From Cheilinus undulatus (lineage: Eukaryota; Chordata; Actinopteri; Labriformes; Labridae), in the NCBI RefSeq assembly GCF_018320785.1, contig NC_054866.1, positions 32,217,000-32,280,999 on the forward strand: a stretch of DNA of 64,000 nucleotides, given 5' to 3'. The notes under the pieces were generated by a model. That model was not told the origin of the DNA and did not search any database. It saw only the letters and a program-made list of their open reading frames with translations. Numbering within the stretch: position 1 is the first letter of the stretch; every line of letters starts with the position of its first letter. Positions 1-10,500 of this stretch are shown here, in pieces. A program made the translations under genes and the position numbers.

Positions 1-1598
1 ATTTACAGTCTGAGTCATGCCTCACCTATACAAAGAGGAGTAAAGGGGAGGAAGTGGGGACACAAAGATGCAATCTTTTTGGAGAATAACAGATGTGCGT
101 CTTATTATTTTAGGCTTACATACATATAATCATAGATACAGTTATGCTTAGAATATTTTTTTCAGAATAATATTCTCATTTCTTTATATTATTTTTCATC
201 AGGTACTCATAAGGTAATAATCAGTCTTTAGCTCCCATAATAATCCTTTTGCCATTATCTGCGCAACTTAAAAACCCATTTTCATCTGCTAATTCACTGA
301 CATGCATGACTGATACAAGGCACATAAGCAATCCCCTTTGTCATCTTCAGCTAAAATAAGATTTAAAAACGGCAGAGACCCGCTCTGCAAAAAGGATGCT
401 GACATGGCCTGCTTGCATCCTCCTGCTCACACACAATGCACGTAACAGCTTCCTGCTTTGACAGTACTTTGCTTTATGTAGATGCAGATGTAAATATTAC
501 CAACTGGTAGAGGAAGACAATACACACGTCATATTTTAGATACAGAGGAGTAATTCCAAAAGAGTTAAGTCTTTCATTTCTCTTGAACAGATTTTTTTTC
601 AAAGCTTATTTTTCTAAAAGTATTTGAGAACAGTCAAATTTATAAGGAAGCACACAATGCTGTTGACAAGCAATTTAATTACATACTGACATCCTCAAGT
701 CAAAATATGTACTTTATCTGTTTTCACAGCAAAGCGACATGAAAATATATGTTACATATGAAGTATAATTGCAGAGAAATAATCCTATAATGCCACAAGC
801 TTGACAAAATAGATATTAATTCAAAATCAAGAAAGGAAATTAAAGCAGTGAACTTTAAATCCCTTAAAAATAGAATTAAACCAGAAAAAAAAACGGGTAA
901 ATAAAAGAGGAACAGACAGAATAAAAAGGCCTTCAGTGGACAGTCTGCACATACAGCTCCATGCTATAGATGCAACAATAAGCAGGCTCTGAGATTTTTA
1001 GGTCAATAGTCTGTAACAAAAGCTATTCATTAAATACATGTGCAGGTTAGTGGAGGGAGAGGGGGCGAAATTAAGCCTGTCTTTTCTGTTGATAAGTCAG
1101 GAATGTGCCATATAAAGATTCTCATAATAAAATTAACTAATGAAACGTTTTCTACACTGGCTGTAGATTTTGAAGCATGGTTAAAAATATAATCTGCTTC
1201 CTTAAAACAGCTTGTTCCAGCTTATATTAGTGACATCTTATAAAAGCGTTTGTTTTGCATGGGTCATGTCGTTAAATAAAGAAGCTGCATTACATTTGTC
1301 TGTGTATAATATCCACTCTTTGAGATGGGTATAGATGTAGCTGGTTAATAGACAGCTAATTTAAGGACTGTAGAAGTCTAGTTGATAAGAGTAAGTGTAG
1401 TTAGTCTGGTTTAAATGGTCTTTACTGTTTATTAAACTATTTAATGACTCAAATTAAGGCATGTACACCTGTGCAGTGACAGCAGAAACACGTCGAGCCT
1501 ACAGGGGGGTTTCGGGTGGTTTCCAGCACACTAAACACACCGAAAAGCCCCTCCAGAGAACAAGCAGTGATTTGGCAGAGCTCCTCAGCACATCTTAC
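1..1598 (-). other. nxn: nxn intron 1 (partial)
   Basis: This stretch lies directly 3' of the splice donor of nxn exon 1 on the minus strand, so it should be the beginning of nxn intron 1, which runs off the left edge. It is AT-rich. I see no exon, no RNA gene and no recognisable transposon in it. The assignment follows only from its position; the remaining nxn exons are not in the window. Confidence 0.7.
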
Positions 1599-1907
1599 CT
1601 TTTTGTGTCTGTCTTTGAAAGGTAACGCAGGCCATGGCATCTCCTGCAAAAAGTCTTGCCAGTGTTTCTGGTCCTGATCAGACGAGATGAAGACGATTTC
1701 CAATTTATCCTTGTGTTCAGACGTCTTTTTGAACCTGCTGTAAAACTCGCACAGGCTGCCGTTGAACTGCTTGCACGGTGCGTTCAGGCTACATCCGAAA
1801 AAGAGCCCGACCAGGGACAGCTTGGCGCCCAGCGACTGCACGTCCACCTCGGCTTTCTCGCTGTTGACGAGCCGCTCCCCGAGTAGACTCACCAGAAACT
1901 CCGACAT
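1599..1907 (-). CDS. nxn: nucleoredoxin, first coding exon (partial gene)
   Basis: Nucleoredoxin is a thioredoxin-family oxidoreductase that binds Dishevelled and restrains Wnt signalling. The exon encodes 103 residues beginning MSEFLVSLLGERLV and ending PFKDRHKK. It matches the N-terminal thioredoxin-like region of vertebrate NXN: the LLGE start, DVQSLGA, LFFGCSLNAPCKQF, the EIVFISSDQDQ core and the EMPWPALPFK block. The start is the first ATG in frame; upstream codons are open but lack an ATG. The exon ends in phase 0 at AAAAAG before a GTAAG donor (1594-1598 on the plus strand). The central catalytic WCPPC motif of the family is encoded by later exons, off the left edge. The exon is GC-rich against an AT-rich background. 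The call is firm for the family; orthology to NXN rather than an NXN-like paralogue rests on the strong N-terminal match. Confidence 0.9.
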
Positions 1908-2165
1908 GGCAGCGTACAGTCCTCGTACACACAACGGTATCCTCGGCTGAGGCTGCTGTACATGTAAACCACAATGTACAGGCGACACCCGGCACTTCCT
2001 CCACCTCCTACGTGAGGTTTTTCGGCGAGCTCCCGGCCCCTGTGAGGCGTTGCGGTGTGTGCTTGTCCACCGCGGCTCGTGCTCCGCTGTGAGCGCTGTG
2101 CAGGAATGCGCTCTGCTTTATCGCCCCGACTGCAACAGCGGATACGCTCGTTTACCATCAGAGCA
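1908..2165 (-). promoter_or_regulatory. nxn: nxn 5' flank / presumed promoter, CpG-rich
   Basis: The 250 bases upstream of the nxn ATG are much richer in G, C and CpG than the surrounding DNA and end abruptly at AT-rich sequence near 2165. This fits a short CpG-island promoter plus 5' untranslated region. No TATA box is evident and the start of transcription cannot be placed. Confidence 0.5.
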
Positions 2166-2890
2166 CCCCTCTGCCATATAAGCTTTTATTCTTAACACGA
2201 AAAATAAACATAACACTAATTTTGATAGATTTTTATGCTTTAATATCGCTATATCCATTTAATGGCTAAATTTATATTATGTATTTCCTGAAACTTATCT
2301 GATTTTAAATTAAAAGCACCAGAATTCTGGATTTGATTTAAAATTTATTTTATTAATCTATTAATGGGAATTTTCTTATCAAATAAGCTTAATAGATTAC
2401 GCTTGATGAAATTTAGCAATTCGAAAGAATGAGTCTATGTAAAATTATTCTATTCTTATAGATATGCTCCCACCTAGTGGCCACAAGCGGAAGCTACCTG
2501 GTGAAACAAGGGGTTAGGGTTGCTCAATGTGGTTTAGACAGATGGAGAAATGTAAAACAGAGTTGACGTGTTCCCCTTGGAAAAGTGGGCGAGAGCTGGG
2601 CTCACTAAAACGGCAGAGACCTGGCGCTCCATGCATGAATAAGCAGAATTACGAGGTAGAAAGTATTAAAAGCCTTATATTGACAACATCGTTTGAAAAG
2701 CCAGCATGTTTCTACCCACATTATTGGCTTGGCCCCTAAATAACTTGCTGATAGGCCCTCCCCTGCAGTCATTTATTGATGAAATCAGTGCATGTGTGTT
2801 GCATCAGTATTGGCGTCAGCATCCTGGCTAACGGTTCCCTCATTTTGGAGCTGAAAAGTGTGGCAAACTATTTTGGGTTTCTCAAGTTGA
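2166..2890. other. intergenic, nothing recognised
   Basis: AT-rich spacer between the nxn 5' region and the T-rich repeat array. Short reading frames here lack homology I can recognise and look like chance. No repeats with clear boundaries were seen. Confidence 0.5.
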
Positions 2891-2893
2891 ATT

Positions 2894-3608
2894 TATTCAT
2901 GCTGATTTTTAACCATTTTCATCACTTCTCCACCATCTTTTGTCACTTCCTGTTGCTACTTTAGTCCATTTTTGCCACTGATAACCCATTTTTGCATTTT
3001 TTTTGCCACGTCCAGCCTATTCTGACCATTTAAAAAAAATGTTTCAGAATTTATTTTTGCCACCTTTAACACATTCTTGCCACTTTTTGCCTGTTTTAAA
3101 TTCTTTTCAGTGCTTTGAAAATATTTTTGACATTTTTTCCGAATAATATTGACACTTTTATCCCATTTTTGTGGATTCTTTTTGCCCTTTTAACACACTT
3201 TTTGACAATTCTAAAACATGTTTGCCACTTTTAACTTATTTGTCTTTTTTGCCACTTTTAACCATTTTTTTTTCACTTTTAGCCAATTATGCTACTTGTT
3301 GCCACTTTTAACAATTATTCCCGCTTTTAAACTATTTATGCTACTTTTTGCCAGCTTTCAACCCATTTTTTGCCCTTTTCCACTTTTTACCCATTTTTAG
3401 CACCTTTAGCCAATGTTTTGCCACCTTTAGCCAATTTTGCTCTCTTTTTTGCCAGTTTAACATTTTTTCCCTACTTTTAACCAAATTTTGCTACTTTTTG
3501 CCCTTCACCTGTTTTTGCACTTTTTGCCACTTTTCTGCATCTTTGAATTAATTTTTGCCAGTTTTTGCCTATTTTGCCATTTTTAATCCATTTTTGCCAC
3601 TTTTAACC
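2894..3608. repeat. degenerate T-rich tandem array (TTTTTGCCACTTTTAAC-like)
   Basis: About 700 bp is built from imperfect copies of a unit of roughly 15-25 bases, close to TTTTTGCCACTTTTAACC. The words TTTTGCCAC, CTTTTAAC and CCATTTTTG recur dozens of times with variable spacing. The strand bias is extreme (T and C on plus, A and G on minus). The long reading frames inside it, rich in F, L and T, are a by-product of the repeat. It lies in the intergenic space between txndc17 and nxn, upstream of nxn and downstream of txndc17. Confidence 0.8.
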
Positions 3609-4795
3609 AATCATGTACATCATGGCTTAGCTATGACGTCTGACATTACTTTTATAATTGTGTAGTTCAGTGTGCCCATACATAATGTTAACAGTAGGCC
3701 TACTTAAAAATGTAACTCTATTTTAAGAAAAGGGGTTTACATTTTGAGAAATGCTATATTTGTATAACCACACCAGATGAATGTGTTATTTTTTTGCTTT
3801 GATAGAGTAGTTATTATTCAGTTTAAATATAAAATATGGTTAACACAGGTTCACTTTACAATAGATCATAATTTTAATGACCTCCTTGGGGCCCCAGTTT
3901 GGCTGGGACCCAGAAAGCACTCCCCTTATTTACATTAGTCTAACAAATGTCATCAAACGTGAGACCCTGCTTGACACTGAGCAGAGACATCAGTAATGAG
4001 GAGAAACTGCCATTTAACAGGCGGACACCTTGATGTTGATGGATAGAGGGACATACAGAAAGAAGAGATGAAAAGGGACAAACAGTGCTACAGGTAATGA
4101 AAGAGATGAATGGCTGCTAAGCTGCTGAAAGTGTGTTTAGTAATACTAAACAAAGTATGACAATAGCTTGAACATTCTAATATTAACTTGTGGAACTATG
4201 ATAACAATATCAACAACAATGACAGAAATATAATGACTTATATAATGATCATTAAATAAAGTGGATTTCTGGCACAGCCTCACCTTACAATGTAAAGAAA
4301 GTAAAATCATCCTGTGAAGGTGAAAAAAGTTACAAAGAACAATCTCCCCTTTCAAATGTCTTGATCATCAAGTATCTTTTATTTGAGTCCCATTGTAAGG
4401 CAACAAACATACGATAAAAACAGTCAAAATTATATTCTTTAATCACTTACTGTGCAACTATAACATAACATCTAGTGAAATGTAGCGACTTACAATACAG
4501 AAATTAGTGATTGCACATACAGAACAACAAGTGTAATCAGTATGAATCACATTTATTCTATGTGATTGTCTGCAGATTCTTCCAGCAAGAATTGGATCAA
4601 ACAGCCATGCCTTACAAAGGACAGTTATTCGTTTGGTTGTAAACAAACACAGAATCTGATTTGAATTAAACTACTTCAAGACATGTATACTTGGTTATCT
4701 GGTTATCAATAGCATTGAAGCTGAATGGTGATGAAAATCAGAAGGTGTAGTAATCTTCTAAATGTTTATGAATGATGTTGGTGTAGCATGATTGT
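3609..4795. other. txndc17 3' region and intergenic spacer
   Basis: This spacer follows the txndc17 stop on the minus strand. Minus-strand AATAAA polyadenylation signals occur at 4552-4557 (about 240 bases past the stop) and at 4378-4383; either could end the txndc17 transcript. No coding sequence was recognised. Further left, nothing else was identified. Confidence 0.45.
4552..4557 (-). terminator. txndc17: candidate txndc17 polyadenylation signal
   Basis: TTTATT on the plus strand reads AATAAA on the minus strand, about 240 bases downstream of the txndc17 stop codon. A second copy lies at 4378-4383. The choice between them cannot be made from sequence alone. Confidence 0.4.
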
Positions 4796-5749
4796 TCAGT
4801 CTTCAGTAAACATCATCTTCACAAGGTCAGCTTTGAAGCATTCATCCTCCACCAACTTTTGGGGCTGAACACAGATCACAGGATGTTAAAAATGTTTAAA
4901 TGCATATTTTAATCATTCTAGACTTTTTTTTCTAAGATGATGCTTTTCAGATGCAATTATAAGACTATTACTTGATATTGTGTATTATTATTCAATGAGT
5001 CTATATATAAATGATCAATTTTCTTTTTCTATCAGTAACAAAGTAGAAAAATCATTAACACTTTATTTTAGTGTGCCCTAATTACCTCGTAAGTTTTTGA
5101 TAAGTTAAATTATCTAGTAATTTCTCAAGAGTATGGTGGTAATTACCTAATAATAAGTTTGCACTTAACCAAGTAAGAACTCTGAAATATGGGGATATTA
5201 AGAAAATGTCTACCTACCAATAATCTATTAATTATCAAGTATTTTCTTGTAATAATTTGGCAACTCTCTGGTGGTATTTTACCCTGACCCTAAACCTGAA
5301 AAATACTTTAAAATAATTCAGGAAGGACTCACACTAATTAAGTTGGCCAAAACAAAGAAATAACCTGGGAATTATAAAGTGGCTTATACAGAAAATTATC
5401 AACTTGTTTCTAAGGAATTTCTTGATAAAATACCACCTTATTTACCAAAGAACTGCCACAATATTATGGGGAATTACTTGATAAATTAGACATTATTGCT
5501 AGCTACATACTTCCCTAACACTTGGTGAATGCCAACTTATTACAAGGTAATTACCATCTTAATACAATAAAATTACTTGGTAATTGAACAAAGTGCTACC
5601 AAAAACACAGGTTATTCTTACTGTGCCATATCGCAGTAGTGTTGGAACTCCACTCAGCTTCAGAGTCTTCTTAAAATCATTACTTGGATCCTTCCAACTG
5701 CAGAATGAAAAAGCAGAAATATATATTTGTTTATAAAGAGGACTCATTT

Positions 5750-5807
<58 letters not shown>

Positions 5808-6749
5808 AAATGTGTTTAAGTGAATAAAATTTGAATTACCTAGTATGTTTAATATTTTTGTACATCAGTGTGGTCCTAAGTCTGAATCCCATTTTAAATT
5901 TCTGCATGCAGATATGCAGTATTTAGGACCATACTGATGTATGTCAATACCTCAATGCCAAAATATTTGAGTTAGAGATTATAAAGTCCTCTGAAAGAAA
6001 TCTGTCTTAACAAGGTTAGGATGATTTTACATAGACTGTACCTCTTATTATAATGCACTCAAGATTTTCTGGCTGTCTCAAAAAGAGCAATAATTTACAA
6101 GTGTCTTCGCTGTAAACAGCACCATATTTTGTTAGCTGTCTTGCATTAAAATGAAAAATGAAAAACAATTTTTGATGCAACTCTAAATTCTTGCTTACTT
6201 GTTTTGGACAGGATTTGGCATCTAAGAAACCAAAGGCAGTGGTATGACAAACAGTTTCCACATTTTCAAATAAAGAGGAGAAAAATACTGACTAGGCTCT
6301 CTCTCCCACTTGGCAGTAGACAAAAACAGATCCCTCTGGAAGGTGGGACAGTTCTCCTCTTACAATTGGCTCGGCTGGCAAAGAAGGCAGAAGTGAAAGT
6401 GTTTAAGCCACAGAGAGTGCATCAGATGTCATATAAATAAGAATAAAGAAGTGCAAAACAGTAGAACACTGCCAAAGCAAAGAAGTTTACCACATAATGA
6501 TACACAATCTCATGCTTCACGTAAGCATTGTAAAGAACAAAAACATTCACTATAACTACAAACTATAAAACCATACGAGGGACATTAATGTAAAATCATT
6601 TTACCTTTTACACAGTCTGGACACCAGCTCTTCCCTTGGGCGTCTTTATCCCCAGAAAAATAAGCAAAAATATCCTTTCCTGCTCTTGCAGACACAGCCT
6701 TACAGAACTCTTCATATCCACGCACATTTACTTCTTCGTAATGGGCCAT
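4796..6749 (-). CDS. txndc17: thioredoxin domain-containing protein 17 (TRP14), complete, 4 exons
   Basis: TRP14 is a small cytosolic thioredoxin-like protein reduced by thioredoxin reductase 1; it acts on selected disulfides such as cystine. Coding exons on the minus strand are 6605-6749, 6293-6374, 5622-5697 and 4796-4864, 372 nt in all, giving 123 residues plus stop, the same length as human TXNDC17. Exon 1 starts [15 protein letters not shown] and contains the active site SWCPDC, with cysteines at residues 43 and 46 as in TRP14. Exon 2 encodes [14 protein letters not shown], exon 3 WKDPSNDF and [11 protein letters not shown] (with the cis-proline before T), and exon 4 ends MMFTED. All introns are GT-AG and the phases join exactly (1, 2, 0). 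The exon 2 donor, GTCAGT, is weaker than the others. The gene lies in tandem with nxn and head to head with KIAA0753. No breaks were seen. Confidence 0.96.
5058..5600. repeat. interspersed repeat in txndc17 intron 3 (CACTTTATTTTAG-type)
   Basis: The left end reads AACACTTTATTTTAGTGTG and the right end, on the other strand, TAGCACTTTGTTCAATTACC, giving short imperfect terminal inverted repeats. Inside, the word GGTAATTACC and its variants recur in both orientations. This resembles non-autonomous DNA elements common in fish. It stops about 20 bp from txndc17 exon 3. The superfamily was not determined. Confidence 0.45.
5752..5803. repeat. (TA)n microsatellite
   Basis: An uninterrupted TA dinucleotide run of about 26 units lies in txndc17 intron 2, about 50 bp upstream (in gene sense) of the exon 3 acceptor. 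Confidence 0.95.
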
Positions 6750-7107
6750 CTTTGACAGTGAGTTACGTGACAATGCACTGACATAAACTATGAAGCATTA
6801 AAATACTGCTGAGCTGCACAAGGGACCTGGTAGAAATACTCTAAATTTAATAGTACCACTTCCGGTCTGTGCAAAGGTTCTTAAAGTGACCGCGTATCCG
6901 AGTTGCTTTTCCAAGAACGTTAATATTTTAACTCTAAAGATAAAGGGTAAGCTATTGTAATGTCAATAGAGAGTATTATAGGTTATACTGTGACCGTGAT
7001 TCAAAATAGTTGTATTTTAAACCTCAAAGTGTTGCCATTAAACTGTTGTTAGGATTAGTTTTTGCCCTCTTTGACGATCCGTACTTGGTAGAAGCTACTT
7101 CCGTCAA
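6750..7107. promoter_or_regulatory. bidirectional promoter, txndc17 / KIAA0753
   Basis: The start codon of txndc17 (minus, 6749) and the first exon of KIAA0753 (plus, ending 7189) are separated by about 350-400 bp. The same head-to-head arrangement exists in human. Inside are an ETS/GABP-type site reading ACCGGAAGTG on the minus strand (6857-6866), a second ETS core ACTTCCG at 7097, and, just downstream in exon 1, a YY1-type TCATGGCGGC at 7125. No TATA box stands out. These motifs are typical of housekeeping bidirectional promoters; their use here is inferred. Confidence 0.65.
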
Positions 7108-7189
7108 ATGGCGTTCTGTTGTTGTCATGGCGGCGATTCAAACTGCTCTCAACTGGAGCCAAAATTTTAAATGATAGCTCTTAATAAAG
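7108..7189 (+). other. KIAA0753: KIAA0753 non-coding exon 1 with two short upstream ORFs
   Basis: The sequence ends in AATAAAG followed by a strong GTAAGG donor at 7190, and lies upstream of the first coding exon, so it is read as the 5' leader exon. Its 5' end is not known. Two overlapping short reading frames start in it: ATG at 7108 (20 codons, TAA ending 7170) and ATG at 7127 (15 codons, TGA ending 7174). Both close before the donor. They could damp translation of the main protein if the transcript starts upstream of them. Confidence 0.5.
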
Positions 7190-7550
7190 GTAAGGCAAGT
7201 TTTTATGAACTTTACTTTGGCATCTTTATTTGCATAAAATAATTCTGAATTCCTTAAATTACCAAAAACGTGGTCAAAATGGACGTCAAAACGGTTGCAT
7301 GGATAGCATGGGATTAACAGAATGCTAGCGAATTTAAGTTAAAAAACGTAATTGGCTTTTAAATGCAAAATATCCGTATTTTTCGGGACTTTCTTTTTAC
7401 ATGAGCTGGTTTTTTTCCGCTATAATGGCCGCACAGTTCTAGTGTTATAACAGCTTCGGCAAGACAATCAAGTCGAGGCAGAGACTGGGTTTATTTAGTA
7501 TCCTACAATCAAACGAAAGTTACAGCTGCGATTCTTACAACTCTACCGGG

Positions 7551-10500
7551 ATGTTTCAATCAAAGGTAAGTCCACAGTTCGTGAGTACTTTGTTACTTCT
7601 AATTTCCAGACAACTCAGACACTTGCTGAAAGTGACAGGCTACTTGTTGCAAGTTGTTTTATATCTATAAAAATAGGAGGATGAGTTCATTTAAAGTAAA
7701 TGTTTGATGTGCCAACCTGGAAAGTGATTCAATAGGCAACATTTTGTAGTATGATCAATTCTAAAATCAATGATGTCTGACTGATATCCTTAAAACCACA
7801 GCTGTTGTTCAACGAAGCTATCCCTGCAAGCACCAACAACCGTGCCACCCATGTGTGCCCACCAGCTCCTATTGTTATTGAAAGGTTGCCACCACTGGCA
7901 GAGGAGCCTGAGAAGATGGACAGCACCAGAAGCTCCATCAGCTTCACCGCCCTCTCTGAGGAGAAACTGTTGTCTGCAGTTCGGTTGGCCAAGCGTGATC
8001 TTAGAAGAAGGCGCCTTAAGTCACTAACAAATTCTCCTCCCAAACCCTCTCAGGAGGTCTCCCTCCTTGAGACAAGTGACGCAGAGCTTCTTCAGGTAAC
8101 CACTCTTTACTAATTGTAAAAGGTTTTCTATAAGTAGTTATGGATTATAAATGATCACTGCTTTGTTCAATGACCCAGGTGAGTTTATTTTATTTTCTTT
8201 CTGCAGGAGCTTGCAGCCACTCCAACTAAAACAAAATTAAAATCCTCAAGTCCAAAAGAGAGGGCAGCACGGCCTGGAGCCAAACTTTCAGTGCACAATT
8301 TCCACAAACATCCCATTTCTCCCATCCTTTGCGCCAGCTATTCACCCCCAACCAGAGACCCTGGCCAAGGCCAGCTACAACAAGGCAAACAGGCTCCCTT
8401 AAGCCATGAGATACAAAAGTTGCAAAATGAGCTGGAAGTTTATATCCAGAAAGTCGAGGAGCTGGCCAACAGAGGTGACCAGAAACTAAAAGGTGACAAC
8501 AGCAGCTGGTGTGATTAGACTGATGCTGAACAAATTATCATTTGGAGATGTATAGCTTAGGCTGCTGTTTCTAACAACCAACACAATTACGACATATTTT
8601 GTCTGGTTTTACAGTGTCTGACAACAGTTATTGATATGATTGATTTATTAGGAGAGAAAGTAGAGGAGCCACTGGAGCCTGAAGAGCAAAACAAGTTGGA
8701 AATCCGCAGACAGAAGCAGGCAGCCAGATCAGGACGTATGATTTATGTTCTCCAACAACAGGTATACAAATCTATATCCAGTAATATTTAAAAGAGCCTG
8801 TGCAGACGTTTTACTATGCCTTGTATACAGAAAAAACAATTCTACAAATTATTATTTGATAGGTTAAAGAGATTCAAGAGGATATTATAAAACTACGAAA
8901 CCAGAAGACGTGGGACACCAAAAAGGTAAATTTCTTGTAAGCATTATGAGACGTTTATTTATTAGTTAATGTGATTGAACTGTGAAGTTCATCCAGTACA
9001 GTTTCCTACAGCAATAACACAATTTATCATCCTTTCAGGGTTTGTATGGGTGCTTAAGATCCATGAACATGCTTAAATTCTATTGTTGTTATTTCAAGTT
9101 AAAAAAAATGTTTGGTATTCAGATGTGGTGCATGAAAGTGCTTAAATCTGTAATGGCAGTCAGCTTACAGGTGACTTATTTTGAAACATGGCACCATGTT
9201 TTATTGTCTTAAATTTTGTCATCTTTCTATAGACCGATATTACAAACCAATATTGGTTGTCTATAGGGTAATATCATCTGTTACAACATTAAAAGGAAGA
9301 GAAATAATGTGAAATTAATTTGGAGTATGTTCAAATCACTTTAATAGTGCTTGAAAAGCGCTTGAATTTTGACCTTTTCAAAAGCTGTACATAACCTGTC
9401 CTTTAAAACAACACGCCCTTGTCAGAGGGAGATGATTTAAAACTAGGCCATCTTTTTTATCCACCAAGATATCTCTTTTTAAAATGCTCATCTGATTAAC
9501 TTTCTGCTCTGTTTTTCAGTCCCTGGCAATAAACAGGCTTGCGGCTGCCCACCGTGGGGCACTCAGGGCCTTGCAGGTTGTTATCCACCAGCTCTCGGAT
9601 CTATCTTATGGAAAGGTACCCTCTCACTACAGAGAGCTGGGCCAGCTGATTCGCCAGCTGTCTTTGTGCTCAGCAAAGGTTGAAGTAGAGCAGGGTTCAG
9701 CTGTCCCTGAGACTGCCCTTGACATTCTGCAGAAACTAGAGGTGAGGAATGAGTCTATGTTATACAGTATGCTTTGCCATGGTTTTGTCTTAAAAGGCTT
9801 CATTCCCACATCATGCAGCATATAAATATTGTGTGAATGATCCAACATTTTAATGCCTTGCCCCTCTTTTCCTTTAAGGTTTTGGATTCTGCTCTTAATA
9901 AGCAAGAGATGCTGGAAAAGAAGCAGGCTGAAGCATGTCAGCCACACAGGAAGCCTACTCAACGCAGCACGTCGCCTATGGGACCCAAGGGTCCCAGCAC
10001 CTCATCTGTTCAAGGGCCACGCAAAGCCATAAATCCCAAAAGAGGTTTCCATGGTGAGATTCATTGGATTGGAAAAGTCAACATATCCAAGCCCCTGTCC
10101 TTTTTTATGCTGTTTAGAATGGGGAACTTCCAAAAAAGTCTACTTTTTTGTTACATTTTACTTTCAGCAAACACATTCATTCATGAAGACAGTTTCAAAA
10201 CTCATAAAACTAATGAAAGCTATATTTTACAAGCAGACAAAGTCTTATTTCAGCTAAAGCTTCTTAAAAGGAATCCTACACTGGTACTGCTGAGAAAATC
10301 ATGAAGACCTTAACTCTCAGTGTTAATCAAAGTGAATATAGTCATAGAGGCAAAAAGACAGCAAGTGGAGCTGGTTTTATTTTGTCCTTGCACTGACATT
10401 AACGTCTTCCCGATTTTCTTTTCACTAATAGTTCCATCATGTTCATAATATAGAGATTTGATGGGCGACTCATGCATAGAAATAGTACGGGCAGAGGACC

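Noticed and set aside
1656-1886. Plus-strand reading frame opposite nxn exon 1
   Set aside because: It is the complement of a clearly recognisable coding exon and has no family resemblance of its own.
3218-3551. Phenylalanine/leucine-rich frames in the T-rich array
   Set aside because: They follow directly from the TTTTTGCCAC-like repeat and would be open by composition.
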